This document shows positions 20,927 to 29,794 of a DNA stretch of 52,070 nt, piece after piece. Under the pieces are notes generated by a model. The model saw only the letters and a list, made by a program, of their open reading frames with translations, did not search any database and was not told the origin of the DNA. Each line of letters opens with the position of its first letter. The first letter of the stretch is position 1. Source of the DNA: Propylenella binzhouense (GTDB lineage: Bacteria; Pseudomonadota; Alphaproteobacteria; Rhizobiales; Afifellaceae). Location of the stretch: the NCBI RefSeq assembly GCF_009866965.1, contig NZ_SPKJ01000022.1, positions 1 through 52,070 on the forward strand, read 5' to 3'. A program made the position numbers and the translations under genes.

Positions 20927-22214
20927 GCTCCGCCCGGGCGGCCGGGAGACCGGCGACACCGGCCTCTTCGCGCCGTTCGAGTGGCTGCTCGCGCTGCGCT
21001 ACCTCCGGCCGCGGCGGCGGCAGGCCTTCATCTCGGTCATCGCCGGGTTCTCCTTTGCGGGCATCATGCTCGGGGTGGCGACGCTGGTGATCGTGATGGC
21101 CGTCATGAACGGCTTCCGCAACGAGCTGCTCGACAAGATTCTCGGGATAAACGGCCATCTCATCCTGCAGCCGGTCGACACGCCCTTCACGGACTACGAT
21201 GCCGTGGCGCGCCGCATCGCCGCCGTCGCGGGCGTCAGGAACGTGGTGCCGCTGGTGGAGGGGCAGGCGCTCGCCTCCGGACAGGCCGGCGGCGGCTCCG
21301 GCGTGCTGGTGCGCGGGGTGCGCGGCGCGGATCTCGAGCGCCTGCCGAAGGTCGCCGATACGATCCAGGACGGCGGCTCGATCGCGAATTTCGACACCGC
21401 CCACGGCGTTGCGGTCGGCGCGCGCCTCGCCCAGTCGCTCGGGCTGCGGACCGGCGACAGCATCACCCTGATCAGCCCGCGCGGCGCCATCACCCCGATG
21501 GGGGTCGCCCCGCGGGTGAAGTCCTATCCGATCGTCGCCACCTTCGAGATCGGCATGTCCGAATATGACGCGACCTTCGTCTTCATGCCGCTCGACGAGG
21601 CGCAGGCCTACTTCAACCAGCCCGATCAGGTCGGCGCGATCGAGGTCTATGTGCGGGATCCCGACCGGATCGGCGAGATGCGTCCGGTGATCGAGGCGGC
21701 TGCCGGGCGGCCCGTCTTCGCGACGGACTGGCGGCAGCGCAACGTCACCTTCTTCTCGGCGCTCGAAGTGGAACGGAACGTGATGTTCCTGATCCTGATG
21801 CTGATCGTGCTCGTCGCCGCGCTCAACATCATCTCCGGCATGACGATGCTGGTGAAGGACAAGGGCAGGGATATCGCGATCCTGCGGACGATGGGCGCAA
21901 CGCGGGGCGCGATCATGCGGATCTTCTTCATAACCGGCGCGAGCATCGGCGTGGTCGGCACCCTCGCCGGGCTCGTGCTCGGGGTGGTGGTCTGCCTGAA
22001 CATCGAATCGATCCGCGAATTCATCTCCTGGATCAGCCGCACGGAAGTGTTCTCGCCCGACCTCTATTTCCTGAGCCGGCTGCCCGCGGACATGGACGGC
22101 ACCGAAACCACGGCCATCGTGCTGATGGCGCTGGCGCTCTCCTTCCTCGCCACGGCCTATCCGTCGTGGCGGGCCGCGCGGCTCGATCCGGTCGAGGCAT
22201 TGCGCTACGAATGA
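20886..22214 (+). CDS. lolC: Lipoprotein-releasing ABC transporter permease (LolC/LolE family)
   Basis: An inner-membrane permease that releases mature lipoproteins to LolA. The 442-residue product has one helix near 45-70 (ending in [14 protein letters not shown]), a large periplasmic domain, and three C-terminal helices from about 300 on, ending with the family-typical [18 protein letters not shown]. The ATG at 20886 overlaps proS by 41 bp; an in-frame ATG at 20832 is less likely. Only one LolC/E-type permease is present, so a homodimer is probable. It overlaps lolD by 4 bp. Confidence 0.92.
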   Translation: MPRLHAWFRAGRDRLRPGGRETGDTGLFAPFEWLLALRYLRPRRRQAFISVIAGFSFAGIMLGVATLVIVMAVMNGFRNELLDKILGINGHLILQPVDTPFTDYDAVARRIAAVAGVRNVVPLVEGQALASGQAGGGSGVLVRGVRGADLERLPKVADTIQDGGSIANFDTAHGVAVGARLAQSLGLRTGDSITLISPRGAITPMGVAPRVKSYPIVATFEIGMSEYDATFVFMPLDEAQAYFNQPDQVGAIEVYVRDPDRIGEMRPVIEAAAGRPVFATDWRQRNVTFFSALEVERNVMFLILMLIVLVAALNIISGMTMLVKDKGRDIAILRTMGATRGAIMRIFFITGASIGVVGTLAGLVLGVVVCLNIESIREFISWISRTEVFSPDLYFLSRLPADMDGTETTAIVLMALALSFLATAYPSWRAARLDPVEALRYE

Positions 22215-22957
22215 CCGGCGTGACCGAGCTCGAATCCGCCCCCGAGATGAAGCCGCTGCGGGAGGGCCTCCCGAAGCCCGTGCTCCTGCTCGACAATGTG
22301 CAGCGCGTCTACCGCACGGGGGAGGGGCCGCTCGTGGTGCTGCAGCAGGCGAGCCTCGCCGTCCGGCCCGGGGAGATCGTCGCGCTGGTCGCCCCCTCGG
22401 GAGCCGGCAAGTCGACCCTCCTCCACGTGGCGGGGCTGCTCGAGCGCCCGGACGGCGGCGACGTCGTCGTCGGCGGGCGATCCACCATCCGGCTCGACGA
22501 CCAGGGCCGCACCGCGATGCGGCGGCGCGAGATCGGCTTCGTCTACCAGTTCCACCACCTGCTGCCGGAATTCTCGGCGCTCGAGAACGTCGTCGTGCCG
22601 CAGATGATCGCGGGCCTCGGCCGCCGCGAGGCCGAGCGCCGCGGCCGCGAGCTGCTCTCCTATCTCCGCGTCGACCATCGCGCCGAGCACCGGCCGGCGG
22701 AACTTTCGGGCGGCGAGCAGCAGCGCGTGGCGATCGCGCGCGCCGTCGCCAACGCGCCGCGGCTCCTTCTCGCCGACGAGCCGACCGGCAATCTCGACCC
22801 GCGCACTTCGGCCCATGTCTTCGCCGCGCTTCTCGGCCTGGTGCGCGAATCGGGCCTCGCCGCGCTCATCGCGACGCACAATCTCGCGCTCGCGGCCCGC
22901 ATGGACCGGGCCATCACGCTGTCCGACGGCGCCGTCGTTCCGACCGAGATCGGCTGA
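22211..22957 (+). CDS. lolD: Lipoprotein-releasing ABC transporter ATP-binding protein
   Basis: The ATPase partner of the preceding permease. The 248-residue protein has Walker [10 protein letters not shown] near 63-71, the signature [14 protein letters not shown] near 165-178 and Walker [13 protein letters not shown] near 186-197. The family motif around [16 protein letters not shown] is present. ATG at 22211 overlaps the lolC stop (ATGA). The proS-lolC-lolD-dnaE order is common in this class. Confidence 0.95.
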   Translation: MTGVTELESAPEMKPLREGLPKPVLLLDNVQRVYRTGEGPLVVLQQASLAVRPGEIVALVAPSGAGKSTLLHVAGLLERPDGGDVVVGGRSTIRLDDQGRTAMRRREIGFVYQFHHLLPEFSALENVVVPQMIAGLGRREAERRGRELLSYLRVDHRAEHRPAELSGGEQQRVAIARAVANAPRLLLADEPTGNLDPRTSAHVFAALLGLVRESGLAALIATHNLALAARMDRAITLSDGAVVPTEIG

Positions 22958-22970
22958 TCCGCTTCTGCCC

Positions 22971-23005
22971 TTGACTCGTCATGCGCATGAGAACATGATG
23001 AGAAC
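22971..23005 (+). promoter_or_regulatory. SOS promoter: -35, -10 and LexA box before the micro-ORF and dnaE
   Basis: GAAC at 22991-22994 and GAAC at 23002-23005 are exactly 7 bases apart, matching the direct-repeat LexA operator known from Alphaproteobacteria (GTTC-N7-GTTC read on the other strand). A promoter overlaps it: TTGACT at 22971-22976 and CATGAT at 22994-22999, spaced 17 bp. A LexA dimer would cover the -10 element, so repression until DNA damage is the natural reading. Genes downstream are the 31-codon ORF at 23025 and dnaE at 23193. Confidence 0.8.
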
Positions 23006-23024
23006 AAACAGGGGGAGAAATGAG

Positions 23025-23120
23025 ATGTTTGTCCTGCGCGAGACCGTCAGCCTGATGCTCGTCACCGTGCTCATGACGAGCGTTGCCGGCTGGCTCTGCG
23101 GCGTCGTGTCCGGCATGTGA
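23025..23120 (+). CDS. 31-residue membrane micro-protein, probable SOS-induced gene
   Basis: An ATG 19 bp after the LexA box, preceded by GGGGGAG, opens a 31-codon frame. The product is one hydrophobic segment (about 8-28) with a charged N-terminus, so a single-helix inner-membrane protein is expected. In Caulobacter the SOS-induced division inhibitor SidA is a 29-residue inner-membrane protein that acts on the division machinery; size, topology and LexA control are similar here. Homology cannot be judged at this length. The stop abuts the GTG of an upstream in-frame extension of dnaE, and the true dnaE ATG follows 72 bp later. Confidence 0.7.
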   Translation: MFVLRETVSLMLVTVLMTSVAGWLCGVVSGM

Positions 23121-23192
23121 GTGGATAAGTCCCCGGCGGCCTTTACGAGGAAGGCTGCCGACGCGACAGACTTGGGCCCGGCGGAGGAGACG

Positions 23193-26100
23193 ATGGACGG
23201 CGGCCCGGATTTCATTCACCTCAATTGCCATTCGGCCTATTCGCTGCTCGAGGGCGCGCTGCCGATCGGCAAGCTCATCGACCTGGCGGTCGCCGACGGC
23301 ATGCCGGCCGTGGGCGTGACCGACACGGCCAACCTCTTCGGCGCGCTCGAATTTTCGCAGAAGGCCGCGAAGGCCGGCATCCAGCCTTTGATCGGCTGCA
23401 AGCTGCCGGTCCGGTTCGAGCCGGAGGATCCGGGGGCGGGCGCGCGCGGCGGCGGCGAACGGGTCCAGCACCATGCCCCGGTCTTCCTGCTCGCCGCCGA
23501 CGAGGACGGCTACCGCTCGCTCGTGAAGCTCGTGAGCCGGTACTACCTGAACGAGCTCGGACGGGCGTTGCCGCTCGAGCTGCCGCTCCTGGAGGCGGCC
23601 GCGCCGGGGCTGGTCGCGCTGACGGGCGGCCATGACGGGCCGCTCTATCCGCTCCTGGCCCGCGGCGATGGCGGGCGGGCCGAGGCGCGGCTCGCGCGGC
23701 TGCGGGCGATCTTCGGCGACCGGCTCTATGTCGCGCTCGAGCGGCACGGTATGGCCGTCGAGCGGCAGGGGGAGGGCGGCGTCGTCGCGCTCGCCTATGC
23801 GATGGACTGCCCGCTCGTCGCCACCAACGAGCCGTTCTTCCCGGCGGCGGCGGACCACGAGGCGCACGATGCGCTGCTCGCCATCGCGGAGGGGCGGCTG
23901 CTCTCGCAGGACGACCGCCGCAGGCTGACGCCCGAGCACCATTTCGCTGCCCGCGCGGCGATGGTCGAGCGCTTTGCGGACGTGCCGGAGGCGCTTGCCA
24001 GCACCGTCGAGATCGCGATCAGGTGCCGGGCGCGCCCGCTCGTGGTCCAGCCGATCCTGCCGCGCTTCGCGGCGACTGCGGAGGACCCGGACGAGGCGGC
24101 GCGGGAGGAGGCGGCGGAGCTCCGCCGCCAGGCCGTCGCCGGGCTGGAGGCGCGGCTCGGCTTTCACGGGCTCGCGCCCGGCCGCACCCGGAAGGACTAC
24201 GAGGAGCGCCTGGAGTTCGAGCTCGGCATCATCGAGCGCATGCGCTATCCGGGCTATTTTCTGATCGTTTCCGACTTCATCAAATGGGCGAAGGAGCAGG
24301 GCATTCCGGTCGGGCCCGGCCGCGGCTCGGGCGCCGGCTCGCTGGTGGCCTGGTCGCTCACCATCACCGACCTCGACCCGTTGCGCTTCGCGCTCCTCTT
24401 CGAGCGGTTCCTCAATCCGGAACGCGTCTCGATGCCGGATTTCGACATCGACTTCTGCCAGGAGCGGCGGGACGAGGTGATCGCCTATGTCCAGAAGCGC
24501 TACGGCGCGGACCGCGTGGCCCAGATCATCACGTTCGGGACGCTGCAGGCGCGCGCGGCGCTCCGCGATGTCGGGCGCGTGCTCGAAATGCCCTACGGCC
24601 AGGTCGACCGCCTCTGCAAGATGGTGCCGGCCGACCCTGCCAACCCGGTTTCGCTCGCCGATGCCGTGGCGGGCGAGCCGCGCTTCGCCGAGGCGCGCGA
24701 GGCCGAGCCGGTCGTCGACCGGCTGCTCGCCACGGCGATGAAGCTCGAAGGGCTCTACCGGCATGCCTCCACGCATGCGGCCGGGCTGGTGATCGGGGAG
24801 CGGGCGCTCGACGAGCTCGTGCCGCTCTATCGCGATCCGCGTTCGCCGCTGCCGGTCACCCAGTTCAACATGAAATGGGTCGAGCAGGCCGGCCTGGTGA
24901 AGTTCGACTTTCTCGGCCTCAAGACCCTGACCGTGCTCCAGAAGGCGGTCGAGCTCATCGAGCGGTCGGGGCGGCGGATCGATCTTTCGGCGATTCCGCT
25001 CGACGATGCCAAGACGTACGAGATGCTCGCGCATGGCGAGACCGTCGGCGTCTTCCAGGTGGAAAGCCAGGGCATGCGGCGTGCTTTGGCCGGGATGAAG
25101 GCGGACCGCTTCGAGGACATCATCGCCCTCGTCGCGCTCTACCGCCCGGGCCCGATGGACAACATCCCGACCTACAACCGCCGCAAGCATGGTGAGGAGG
25201 AGCCGGACTACCTGCACCCGATGCTGAGGCCGATCCTGGAGGAGACCTACGGCGTCATCATCTACCAGGAGCAGGTGATGCAGATCGCGCAGGCGCTTTC
25301 CGGCTATTCGCTGGGCGAGGCGGACCTCCTGCGGCGGGCGATGGGCAAGAAGATCAAGGAGGAGATGGACGCCCAGCGGGCCCGCTTCGTCGACGGTGCC
25401 GTGGAGCGCGGCATTGGCAGGGCCGATGCCGTGGCGATCTTCGACCTCGTGGCGAAATTCGCAAGCTACGGCTTCAACAAGTCGCACGCCGCCGCCTATG
25501 CGCTGGTCTCCTACCAGACCGCCTATCTGAAGGCGAACTTCCCGGTCGAGTTCCTGGCCGCCTCCATGACGCTCGACATGGGAAACACGGACAAGCTCAA
25601 CGAATTCCGGCTTGAGGCGCGCCGGCTCGGGATCGAGGTGGTGCCGCCGGACGTGAACAGTTCCGGTTCCGCCTTCGACGCCCGCGGCGGCAGGATCGTC
25701 TATGCGCTTGCCGCGCTGAAGGGTGTCGGGACGCAGGTGATCGACCATATCGTGGCGGTCCGGGACGGCAGGCCGTTTGCGAGCCTTGCGGACTTCGCCG
25801 ACCGGATCGACCCCCGGCAGGCCAACCGGCGCTCGCTCGAATGCCTCGTCCAGGCCGGCGCGTTCGACCGGATGGAGCCGAACCGGGCGAAGGTGTTCGC
25901 GAATATCGGCCGGATTCTCGCGGCGGCGCAGGAGAAGGCGGCGCGCACGGCGAGCGGGGTCGCCGACCTATTCGGCGGGTCCGGCGGGCCGCAGCCGATC
26001 CATCTCGTGGACGAGCCCGACTGGACCCCGGCCGAGCGGCTCCAGCGCGAGTTCGCGGCGACCGGCGCCTACCTCTCGGCGCATCCGCTCGACGAATACG

Positions 26101-26657
26101 GCGCCATGGTGGCGGCACGGGGCGGCCTGACGTGGCTCGCCTTCGCGGAACAGGTGCGAAGCCTGCGCTCGCTCACCGCGCTCATCGCGGCGACCGTGGT
26201 CCAGCGGCAGGAGCGCCGGACGAAGTCGGGAAACCGGATCGGCATCGTGACGCTTTCCGATCCGACCGGCCAGTTCGAGGCGGTGGTCTACCAGGAGCGC
26301 CTCTTCGAATGGCGCGACCGGCTCGAGCCGGGGCAATCGCTGCTCCTCCAGATCGGCGCCGATTTCGACGCAGAGACGGAGGAGATCCGGGCGCGGATCC
26401 TCGGCATCGATTCGCTGGAGGATGTCGCCGCGAGCCGGAGCCGGCAGATTCGCGTCTTCGTCGATACGCCCGAGCCGCTCGACCGGGTTGCGAGCAGGCT
26501 CGATGCGCCGGGCGAGTCGACCGTGTCGCTCGTCCTCCTGCTCGACCGCGCCGGGCGGGAGGTGGAGATCAGGCTGCCCGGCCAGTACCGGGTGACGCCG
26601 CAGGTCGCGGGGGCCGTGAAGGCGGTCCCGGGCGTCGTGCACGTGGAATATGCGTGA
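23193..26657 (+). CDS. dnaE: DNA polymerase III subunit alpha
   Basis: The replicative polymerase catalytic subunit. The 1154-residue product begins with the PHP domain ([16 protein letters not shown] at about 5-20), has the palm motif PDFDIDF at 415-421 with catalytic aspartates, then the beta-binding and OB-fold regions at the C-terminus. The frame opens at a GTG at 23121, but the ATG at 23193 has a GGAGGAG 4 bp upstream and gives the usual family start. Size fits replicative DnaE1 rather than the error-prone DnaE2. The nearest promoter is the LexA-controlled one, so part of its expression may rise in SOS. Confidence 0.96.
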   Translation: MDGGPDFIHLNCHSAYSLLEGALPIGKLIDLAVADGMPAVGVTDTANLFGALEFSQKAAKAGIQPLIGCKLPVRFEPEDPGAGARGGGERVQHHAPVFLLAADEDGYRSLVKLVSRYYLNELGRALPLELPLLEAAAPGLVALTGGHDGPLYPLLARGDGGRAEARLARLRAIFGDRLYVALERHGMAVERQGEGGVVALAYAMDCPLVATNEPFFPAAADHEAHDALLAIAEGRLLSQDDRRRLTPEHHFAARAAMVERFADVPEALASTVEIAIRCRARPLVVQPILPRFAATAEDPDEAAREEAAELRRQAVAGLEARLGFHGLAPGRTRKDYEERLEFELGIIERMRYPGYFLIVSDFIKWAKEQGIPVGPGRGSGAGSLVAWSLTITDLDPLRFALLFERFLNPERVSMPDFDIDFCQERRDEVIAYVQKRYGADRVAQIITFGTLQARAALRDVGRVLEMPYGQVDRLCKMVPADPANPVSLADAVAGEPRFAEAREAEPVVDRLLATAMKLEGLYRHASTHAAGLVIGERALDELVPLYRDPRSPLPVTQFNMKWVEQAGLVKFDFLGLKTLTVLQKAVELIERSGRRIDLSAIPLDDAKTYEMLAHGETVGVFQVESQGMRRALAGMKADRFEDIIALVALYRPGPMDNIPTYNRRKHGEEEPDYLHPMLRPILEETYGVIIYQEQVMQIAQALSGYSLGEADLLRRAMGKKIKEEMDAQRARFVDGAVERGIGRADAVAIFDLVAKFASYGFNKSHAAAYALVSYQTAYLKANFPVEFLAASMTLDMGNTDKLNEFRLEARRLGIEVVPPDVNSSGSAFDARGGRIVYALAALKGVGTQVIDHIVAVRDGRPFASLADFADRIDPRQANRRSLECLVQAGAFDRMEPNRAKVFANIGRILAAAQEKAARTASGVADLFGGSGGPQPIHLVDEPDWTPAERLQREFAATGAYLSAHPLDEYGAMVAARGGLTWLAFAEQVRSLRSLTALIAATVVQRQERRTKSGNRIGIVTLSDPTGQFEAVVYQERLFEWRDRLEPGQSLLLQIGADFDAETEEIRARILGIDSLEDVAASRSRQIRVFVDTPEPLDRVASRLDAPGESTVSLVLLLDRAGREVEIRLPGQYRVTPQVAGAVKAVPGVVHVEYA

Positions 26658-26763
26658 GGAAGGGGTCGGCCGGCGGCAGCCTTGTGCGGGGCGAAGCATC
26701 CGCGAGGCGGGGTTGCAGGTTTCGCGTCGGCACCGCTCGGGGGATGACCGCGTCCGTCTGCTC

Positions 26764-26889
26764 GGGCGGTGTTGCGCGCTGCACGGGCGGTGTCGCGCGG
26801 TGCACGGACGGTGTTGCGCGGTGCGCGGACGGTGTTGCGCGCTGCACGGACGGTGTTGCGCGGTGCAGGGACGGCGTCGCGTGCGGCGC
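26764..26889. repeat. Six tandem 21-bp repeats upstream of rpmB
   Basis: Six head-to-tail units of exactly 21 bp, each of the form GGRCGGYGTYGCGYGSKGCRC or close to it, run from 26764 to 26889. Units 3 to 5 differ from each other at one to three positions; the last is the most diverged. The array ends 16 bp before the rpmB -35 element. Twenty-one bases equal two turns of B-DNA, so any bound protein would face the same side in every unit. Confidence 0.9.
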
Positions 26890-26905
26890 GCGAGGGGACA
26901 GATCC

Positions 26906-26934
26906 TTGACCTCCGCGGAGCGCATCACTATACG
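26906..26934 (+). promoter_or_regulatory. rpmB promoter
   Basis: TTGACC at 26906-26911 and TATACG at 26929-26934 are 17 bp apart, a strong match to the housekeeping sigma consensus and the best one in this spacer. Transcription would start near 26941, giving a leader of about 95 bases before rpmB. Confidence 0.75.
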
Positions 26935-27036
26935 AAGCCAATTCCGGAAACAGATCGGTTCGGCCGGCGCTTCCGTGCACCCCGCGCGAGGCGCATCAGC
27001 CATTTGCCGGACCCCGAGAGAACGAAGAGGCTTACC

Positions 27037-27339
27037 ATGGCGCGCCGCTGCGAACTGACCGGCAAGGCCGTGCTGACAGGCAACAATGTGAGCCACGCGA
27101 ACAACAAATCGCGCCGGCGCTTCCTGCCCAATCTCTGCAACGTGACGCTGGTGAGCGACTCGTTGAACCGCAAGGTGCGCCTGCGCATCACGGCGGCGGC
27201 GCTGAGGAGCGTGGAGCATCGCGGCGGGCTCGATGCGTTCCTTCTCAAGGCGCGGGACGAGGAGCTCTCGCCGAAGGCGCGCCTCATCCGCCGCGAACTC
27301 GTGAAGAAGCAGGCCGAGGCGGCCGCGCCGGCGGCCTGA
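27037..27339 (+). CDS. rpmB: 50S ribosomal protein L28
   Basis: A 100-residue large-subunit ribosomal protein. The family N-terminus [10 protein letters not shown] is followed by [18 protein letters not shown], the L28 signature. The C-terminal extension (about 75-100, Lys/Ala-rich) is typical of Alphaproteobacteria. The ATG at 27037 follows a GAAGAGG. It has its own promoter and is probably cotranscribed with the next gene, 7 bp downstream. Confidence 0.97.
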   Translation: MARRCELTGKAVLTGNNVSHANNKSRRRFLPNLCNVTLVSDSLNRKVRLRITAAALRSVEHRGGLDAFLLKARDEELSPKARLIRRELVKKQAEAAAPAA

Positions 27340-27346
27340 CGCGCCG

Positions 27347-27985
27347 ATGCCCCGCGGGCCGAAAGGATTCGGCAGAGGTTTCTGGCTCGCCATCGCCGCC
27401 ATGACGGCGGTGGTGGTCGCGTCGAACGTGCTCGTCCAGTATCCGGTCGCCGCGTCGATCGGGCGGCTGAACCTCGCCGATATCCTGACCTTCGGCGCGT
27501 TCACCTATCCGGTGTCCTTCCTCGTCGTCGATCTGACGAACCGCAATCTCGGTCCGGGCGCGGCACGGCGCGTGGTCTTTGCCGGGTTCGCGACTGCCGT
27601 CGTGCTGTCGGTCGCGCTCTCCACGCCGCGGATCGCGCTCGCCTCCGGCTCTGCCTTTCTCGCCGCGCAGCTTCTCGACGTCTCGGTGTTCAACCGGCTT
27701 CGGCGGCAATCCTGGTGGAAGGCGCCGGCGGTCTCGAGCCTTTTCGGCTCGGCGCTCGACACGCTCATCTTCTTTTCGCTCGCCTTCGCGCCGGCCTTCG
27801 CCTTCATCGCCGCGAGCGACACCTTCGCGGTCGAGCCGGCCCCGCTCTTCGGCATCCTGCCGGCCGAGGCGCCGCGCTGGGTGTCCTGGGCGCTCGGCGA
27901 TTTCTTCGTGAAGCTCCTGATGATGGCGGTGGCGCTCCTGCCCTACCGGGCGGTCGCGAGCGCGACGCGGCCGGCCACGGCCTGA
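27347..27985 (+). CDS. Queuosine precursor transporter, VUT/YhhQ family
   Basis: A 212-residue inner-membrane protein of the family that imports queuosine precursors (preQ0/preQ1 in characterised members). About six helices are seen. Family motifs are LADILTFGAFTYPVSFLVVDLTNR near 43-66 and ASGSAFLAAQLLDVSVFNRLR near 103-123, with WWKAPAVSSLFGSALDTLIFF near 126-146. No preQ1 riboswitch is visible since it directly follows rpmB. Assignment to the family is firm, while the exact substrate is inferred. Confidence 0.88.
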   Translation: MPRGPKGFGRGFWLAIAAMTAVVVASNVLVQYPVAASIGRLNLADILTFGAFTYPVSFLVVDLTNRNLGPGAARRVVFAGFATAVVLSVALSTPRIALASGSAFLAAQLLDVSVFNRLRRQSWWKAPAVSSLFGSALDTLIFFSLAFAPAFAFIAASDTFAVEPAPLFGILPAEAPRWVSWALGDFFVKLLMMAVALLPYRAVASATRPATA

Positions 27986-28006
27986 CCCCTCAGCCCCCCT
28001 GACCCG

Positions 28007-28444
28007 TCAGGCTTTGTGGGCGACGAGGATCGCGCCGGCCGCGATCAGGGCGATTCCGATCCAGTTCGGCAGCGTCAGGCGCTCCCCGAGAAAGAGGACG
28101 CCGAAGACGGCGACCAGGACCACGCTCATCTTGTCGAGGGGCGCGACGCGCGCGGCGTCGCCGAGCTTCAGGGCGCGGAAGTAGCAGATCCACGAGCCGC
28201 CGGTGGCAAGGCCCGAAAGCACGAGGAAGGCGTAACTCCGCCCGGAGACCGATGCGAAGGGCTGCCATTGGCCGGTTCCGGCGAGGATCGCGCCGAGGGC
28301 GAGGAGGATCACGATCGTGCGCACGAAGGTCGCGAAGTCGGCATTGACCCCGGCGACGCCGATCTTCGCGAAGATCGCGGTGAGCGCCGCGAACATGGCC
28401 GAGAGGATCGCCCAGAACTGCCAGCTGAGGAGTAGCGGCTTCAT
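28007..28444 (-). CDS. EamA-family half transporter
   Basis: A 145-residue inner-membrane protein with five predicted helices and one EamA (DMT superfamily) repeat, including the helix pair around SWICYFRALKLGDAARVAPLDK near 83-104. Usual members have two repeats and ten helices; single-repeat forms exist and are thought to dimerise. The substrate is unknown. It converges with the preceding transporter, with 21 bp between stops. Confidence 0.88.
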   Translation of the reverse strand: MKPLLLSWQFWAILSAMFAALTAIFAKIGVAGVNADFATFVRTIVILLALGAILAGTGQWQPFASVSGRSYAFLVLSGLATGGSWICYFRALKLGDAARVAPLDKMSVVLVAVFGVLFLGERLTLPNWIGIALIAAGAILVAHKA

Positions 28445-28565
28445 GCCCCGCTCTTAGCCGAGAGGGGACCCGGTCGCCTAGCTCCGGCGGGCGCTGAGGT
28501 GGAAGGCGCCGAAACCGGCGGGAGGACAGCCGGCGCGCCTGGCGCGCCGCTGCCGGCTCCTGGAT

Positions 28566-28584
28566 CGCCGGATCAGGTCCGGCG
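28566..28584. repeat. Dispersed-type intergenic palindrome
   Basis: CGCCGGA and TCCGGCG form a 7-bp stem with loop TCAGG, within a longer GGATCGCCGGATCAGGTCCG context. Related palindromes (of the form GGATCGCCGGGTC and its inverse) are common between genes in many Hyphomicrobiales genomes. Only one copy is present in this window, so the repeat nature rests on general knowledge. Confidence 0.5.
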
Positions 28585-28682
28585 ACGACGACATGAGGAG
28601 GGGTGGTGCCGCACGGAAGGCCCGGCCTGCCACACACGGCCCGGCTTGCGCAGGAAAGCGGGCACGGCTAAGTTCGGCCTCG

Positions 28683-28698
28683 TTAACAGAATGTTAAC
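28683..28698 (+). promoter_or_regulatory. ctrA box: Perfect CtrA box
   Basis: TTAA, then seven bases, then TTAAC: an exact match to the binding site of the cell-cycle regulator CtrA, and TTAA is rare in this GC-rich DNA. The wider sequence CGTTAAC-AGAAT-GTTAACG is also a perfect 7-bp inverted repeat. The box lies 10 bp before the ATG at 28709, so if that start is correct a bound regulator would overlap the translation start region. Confidence 0.65.
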
Positions 28699-28708
28699 GG
28701 AGGGTCGG

Positions 28709-29020
28709 ATGCCGGACCTGCAGGTATTCGTGTTCTGCATGGCCATGGGCTTCGCGCTGGCCGGCGCGGTCTCGAGCTTCTACCAGCTCGTCACGTCGGA
28801 GCCGGCGAACTTCCGCATCGGCGCGAACTCGGTGTTCGGCAATCTGACGGCCGTCGTGATCAGCATCTTCGGCGGGCCCTTCATCGTCGCGCGTCTCGTC
28901 CTGCGGGGGCTTCGGACCCGGGAGATGTCGGTCGCGCCGGTGCTCGTCGGTCTCGTCGTTTCGGCGATGTGGAGCACCTGCGCCGGCATCTTCTTCCTGA
29001 GCGTGCTCCTGTCGGCCTGA
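28709..29020 (+). CDS. Small membrane protein (DUF6949-like)
   Basis: A 103-residue inner-membrane protein with three hydrophobic segments (about 5-28, 42-65, 79-101). It resembles an uncharacterised alphaproteobacterial family that I believe is DUF6949, with moderate certainty. The ATG at 28709 follows GGAGGG. A perfect CtrA box immediately upstream suggests cell-cycle-linked expression; no function is known. Confidence 0.75.
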   Translation: MPDLQVFVFCMAMGFALAGAVSSFYQLVTSEPANFRIGANSVFGNLTAVVISIFGGPFIVARLVLRGLRTREMSVAPVLVGLVVSAMWSTCAGIFFLSVLLSA

Positions 29021-29037
29021 CGCGGGGAGAGGCCGGG

Positions 29038-29649
29038 CTAGCGCGGCGCTGCGGTGACCGGCACCGGCCAGCGCGGATCGCCGATCGACACCCAGGCGTT
29101 CGGGTCGACCACCGACTGCCGCTTCACGTAGACATAGGGGGTCACGTACCAGGGCCTGATCTCGTCGACCTTGTTGTCGAGCACGAGATCGCCGGCGCCG
29201 GTGCGGGCGACGAGCACGGCGTGGCCGCCGCCCGCCTCGTCGAACACGACGGTGATCAGCAGCGCGCCCGACGGCCAGCCCCGCTCGATGAGCTCCTTCC
29301 GCTTGAGGAGGACGTAATCCTCGCAGTCCCCTTGCGCGAAGGGCAGCGTCCAGTACTCCTCGACATGATAGAGCTCGGCATCGGTCCGCGGCGCGATCGC
29401 GCGGTTGACGCTGATATTCACGTCCTCGAGTTCCCGCAGCCGGACGCTCGTCAGCGGAATCTCGGCCGGCTTGCCATAGGCGAGGCACTGGGCCGGATAG
29501 GCCCGGCAGAACGCGACATAGCCGACCGGGGCGGATGCGCGGCCGCCGACGGTCATCTCCTTGGATACCGAAACGGCACCGGCAGGGCCGGCCGCAATTC
29601 CCGTCAGCAGCGCCGCCCAGCAGGCGAGTTTGACAAAGCCCCCAAACAT
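29038..29649 (-). CDS. Transglutaminase-like cysteine peptidase, BTLCP family
   Basis: A secreted 203-residue protein with a signal peptide (hydrophobic 5-25, likely cleavage after AGA near 25). The bacterial transglutaminase-like cysteine proteinase triad is visible: Cys109 in GDCEDYVLLK, His143 in GGGHAVLVAR and Asp158 in LVLDNK. Relatives such as LapG cleave adhesin or surface proteins under c-di-GMP control; the c-di-GMP-type PilZ gene next door fits but no LapD is present here. Its ribosome-binding site AAAGGAGG is masked by a perfect hairpin at 29655-29677. Confidence 0.9.
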   Translation of the reverse strand: MFGGFVKLACWAALLTGIAAGPAGAVSVSKEMTVGGRASAPVGYVAFCRAYPAQCLAYGKPAEIPLTSVRLRELEDVNISVNRAIAPRTDAELYHVEEYWTLPFAQGDCEDYVLLKRKELIERGWPSGALLITVVFDEAGGGHAVLVARTGAGDLVLDNKVDEIRPWYVTPYVYVKRQSVVDPNAWVSIGDPRWPVPVTAAPR

Positions 29650-29654
29650 TTTTC

Positions 29655-29677
29655 GCCTCCTTTATTGCAAAGGAGGC
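29655..29677 (-). promoter_or_regulatory. Hairpin that sequesters the Shine-Dalgarno of the BTLCP gene
   Basis: On the reverse strand GCCTCCTTT (29677 to 29669), loop GCAAT, then AAAGGAGGC (29663 to 29655) forms a perfect 9-bp stem. The right arm is a near-ideal ribosome-binding site and ends 5 bp before the ATG at 29649. The whole Shine-Dalgarno would be paired, so translation should depend on opening the stem. There is no T-run, so it is not a terminator. Confidence 0.75.
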
Positions 29678-29794
29678 TAGCATCTTCGGATTTCGGCGCG
29701 GCTAAGCGGGAGCCGCGATTCTGCAGCTCTCGGGAAATGGATTGTTGATCCGGTCTAAGAAAGGCTCAATCGGCTTAGTTACCGAGATCGGAAT

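Larger units (their letters stand above)
26658..27036. other. Intergenic region with 21-bp repeats and rpmB promoter
   Basis: This 379-bp gap between dnaE and rpmB holds no gene I can support. It contains a six-unit 21-bp tandem array at 26764-26889 and a good promoter at 26906-26934. A frame is open through the array on each strand, but that follows from the repeat length being a multiple of three. Confidence 0.8.

Noticed and set aside
22971-23005. Second LexA-type boxes elsewhere in the window
   Set aside because: A visual scan found other GTTC or GAAC pairs only at wrong spacing, for example 5 bases near 11763; a systematic pattern search was not possible.
22914-25748. 944-codon reverse frame opposite dnaE
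   Set aside because: Antisense shadow of dnaE; no recognisable domain and biased composition.
26650-27036. In-frame N-terminal extension of rpmB and a reverse ORF through the 21-bp repeats
   Set aside because: Open frames result from a repeat unit divisible by three; L28 begins at 27037 with its ribosome-binding site and promoter.
28007-28444. EamA transporter truncated to half length
   Set aside because: Single-repeat, five-helix members are known, and start and end look intact.
28445-28708. Coding frame on the reverse strand ending in VVVAGPDPAIQEP
   Set aside because: That phrase is the translation of a common intergenic palindrome in Hyphomicrobiales and is a known source of false ORFs.
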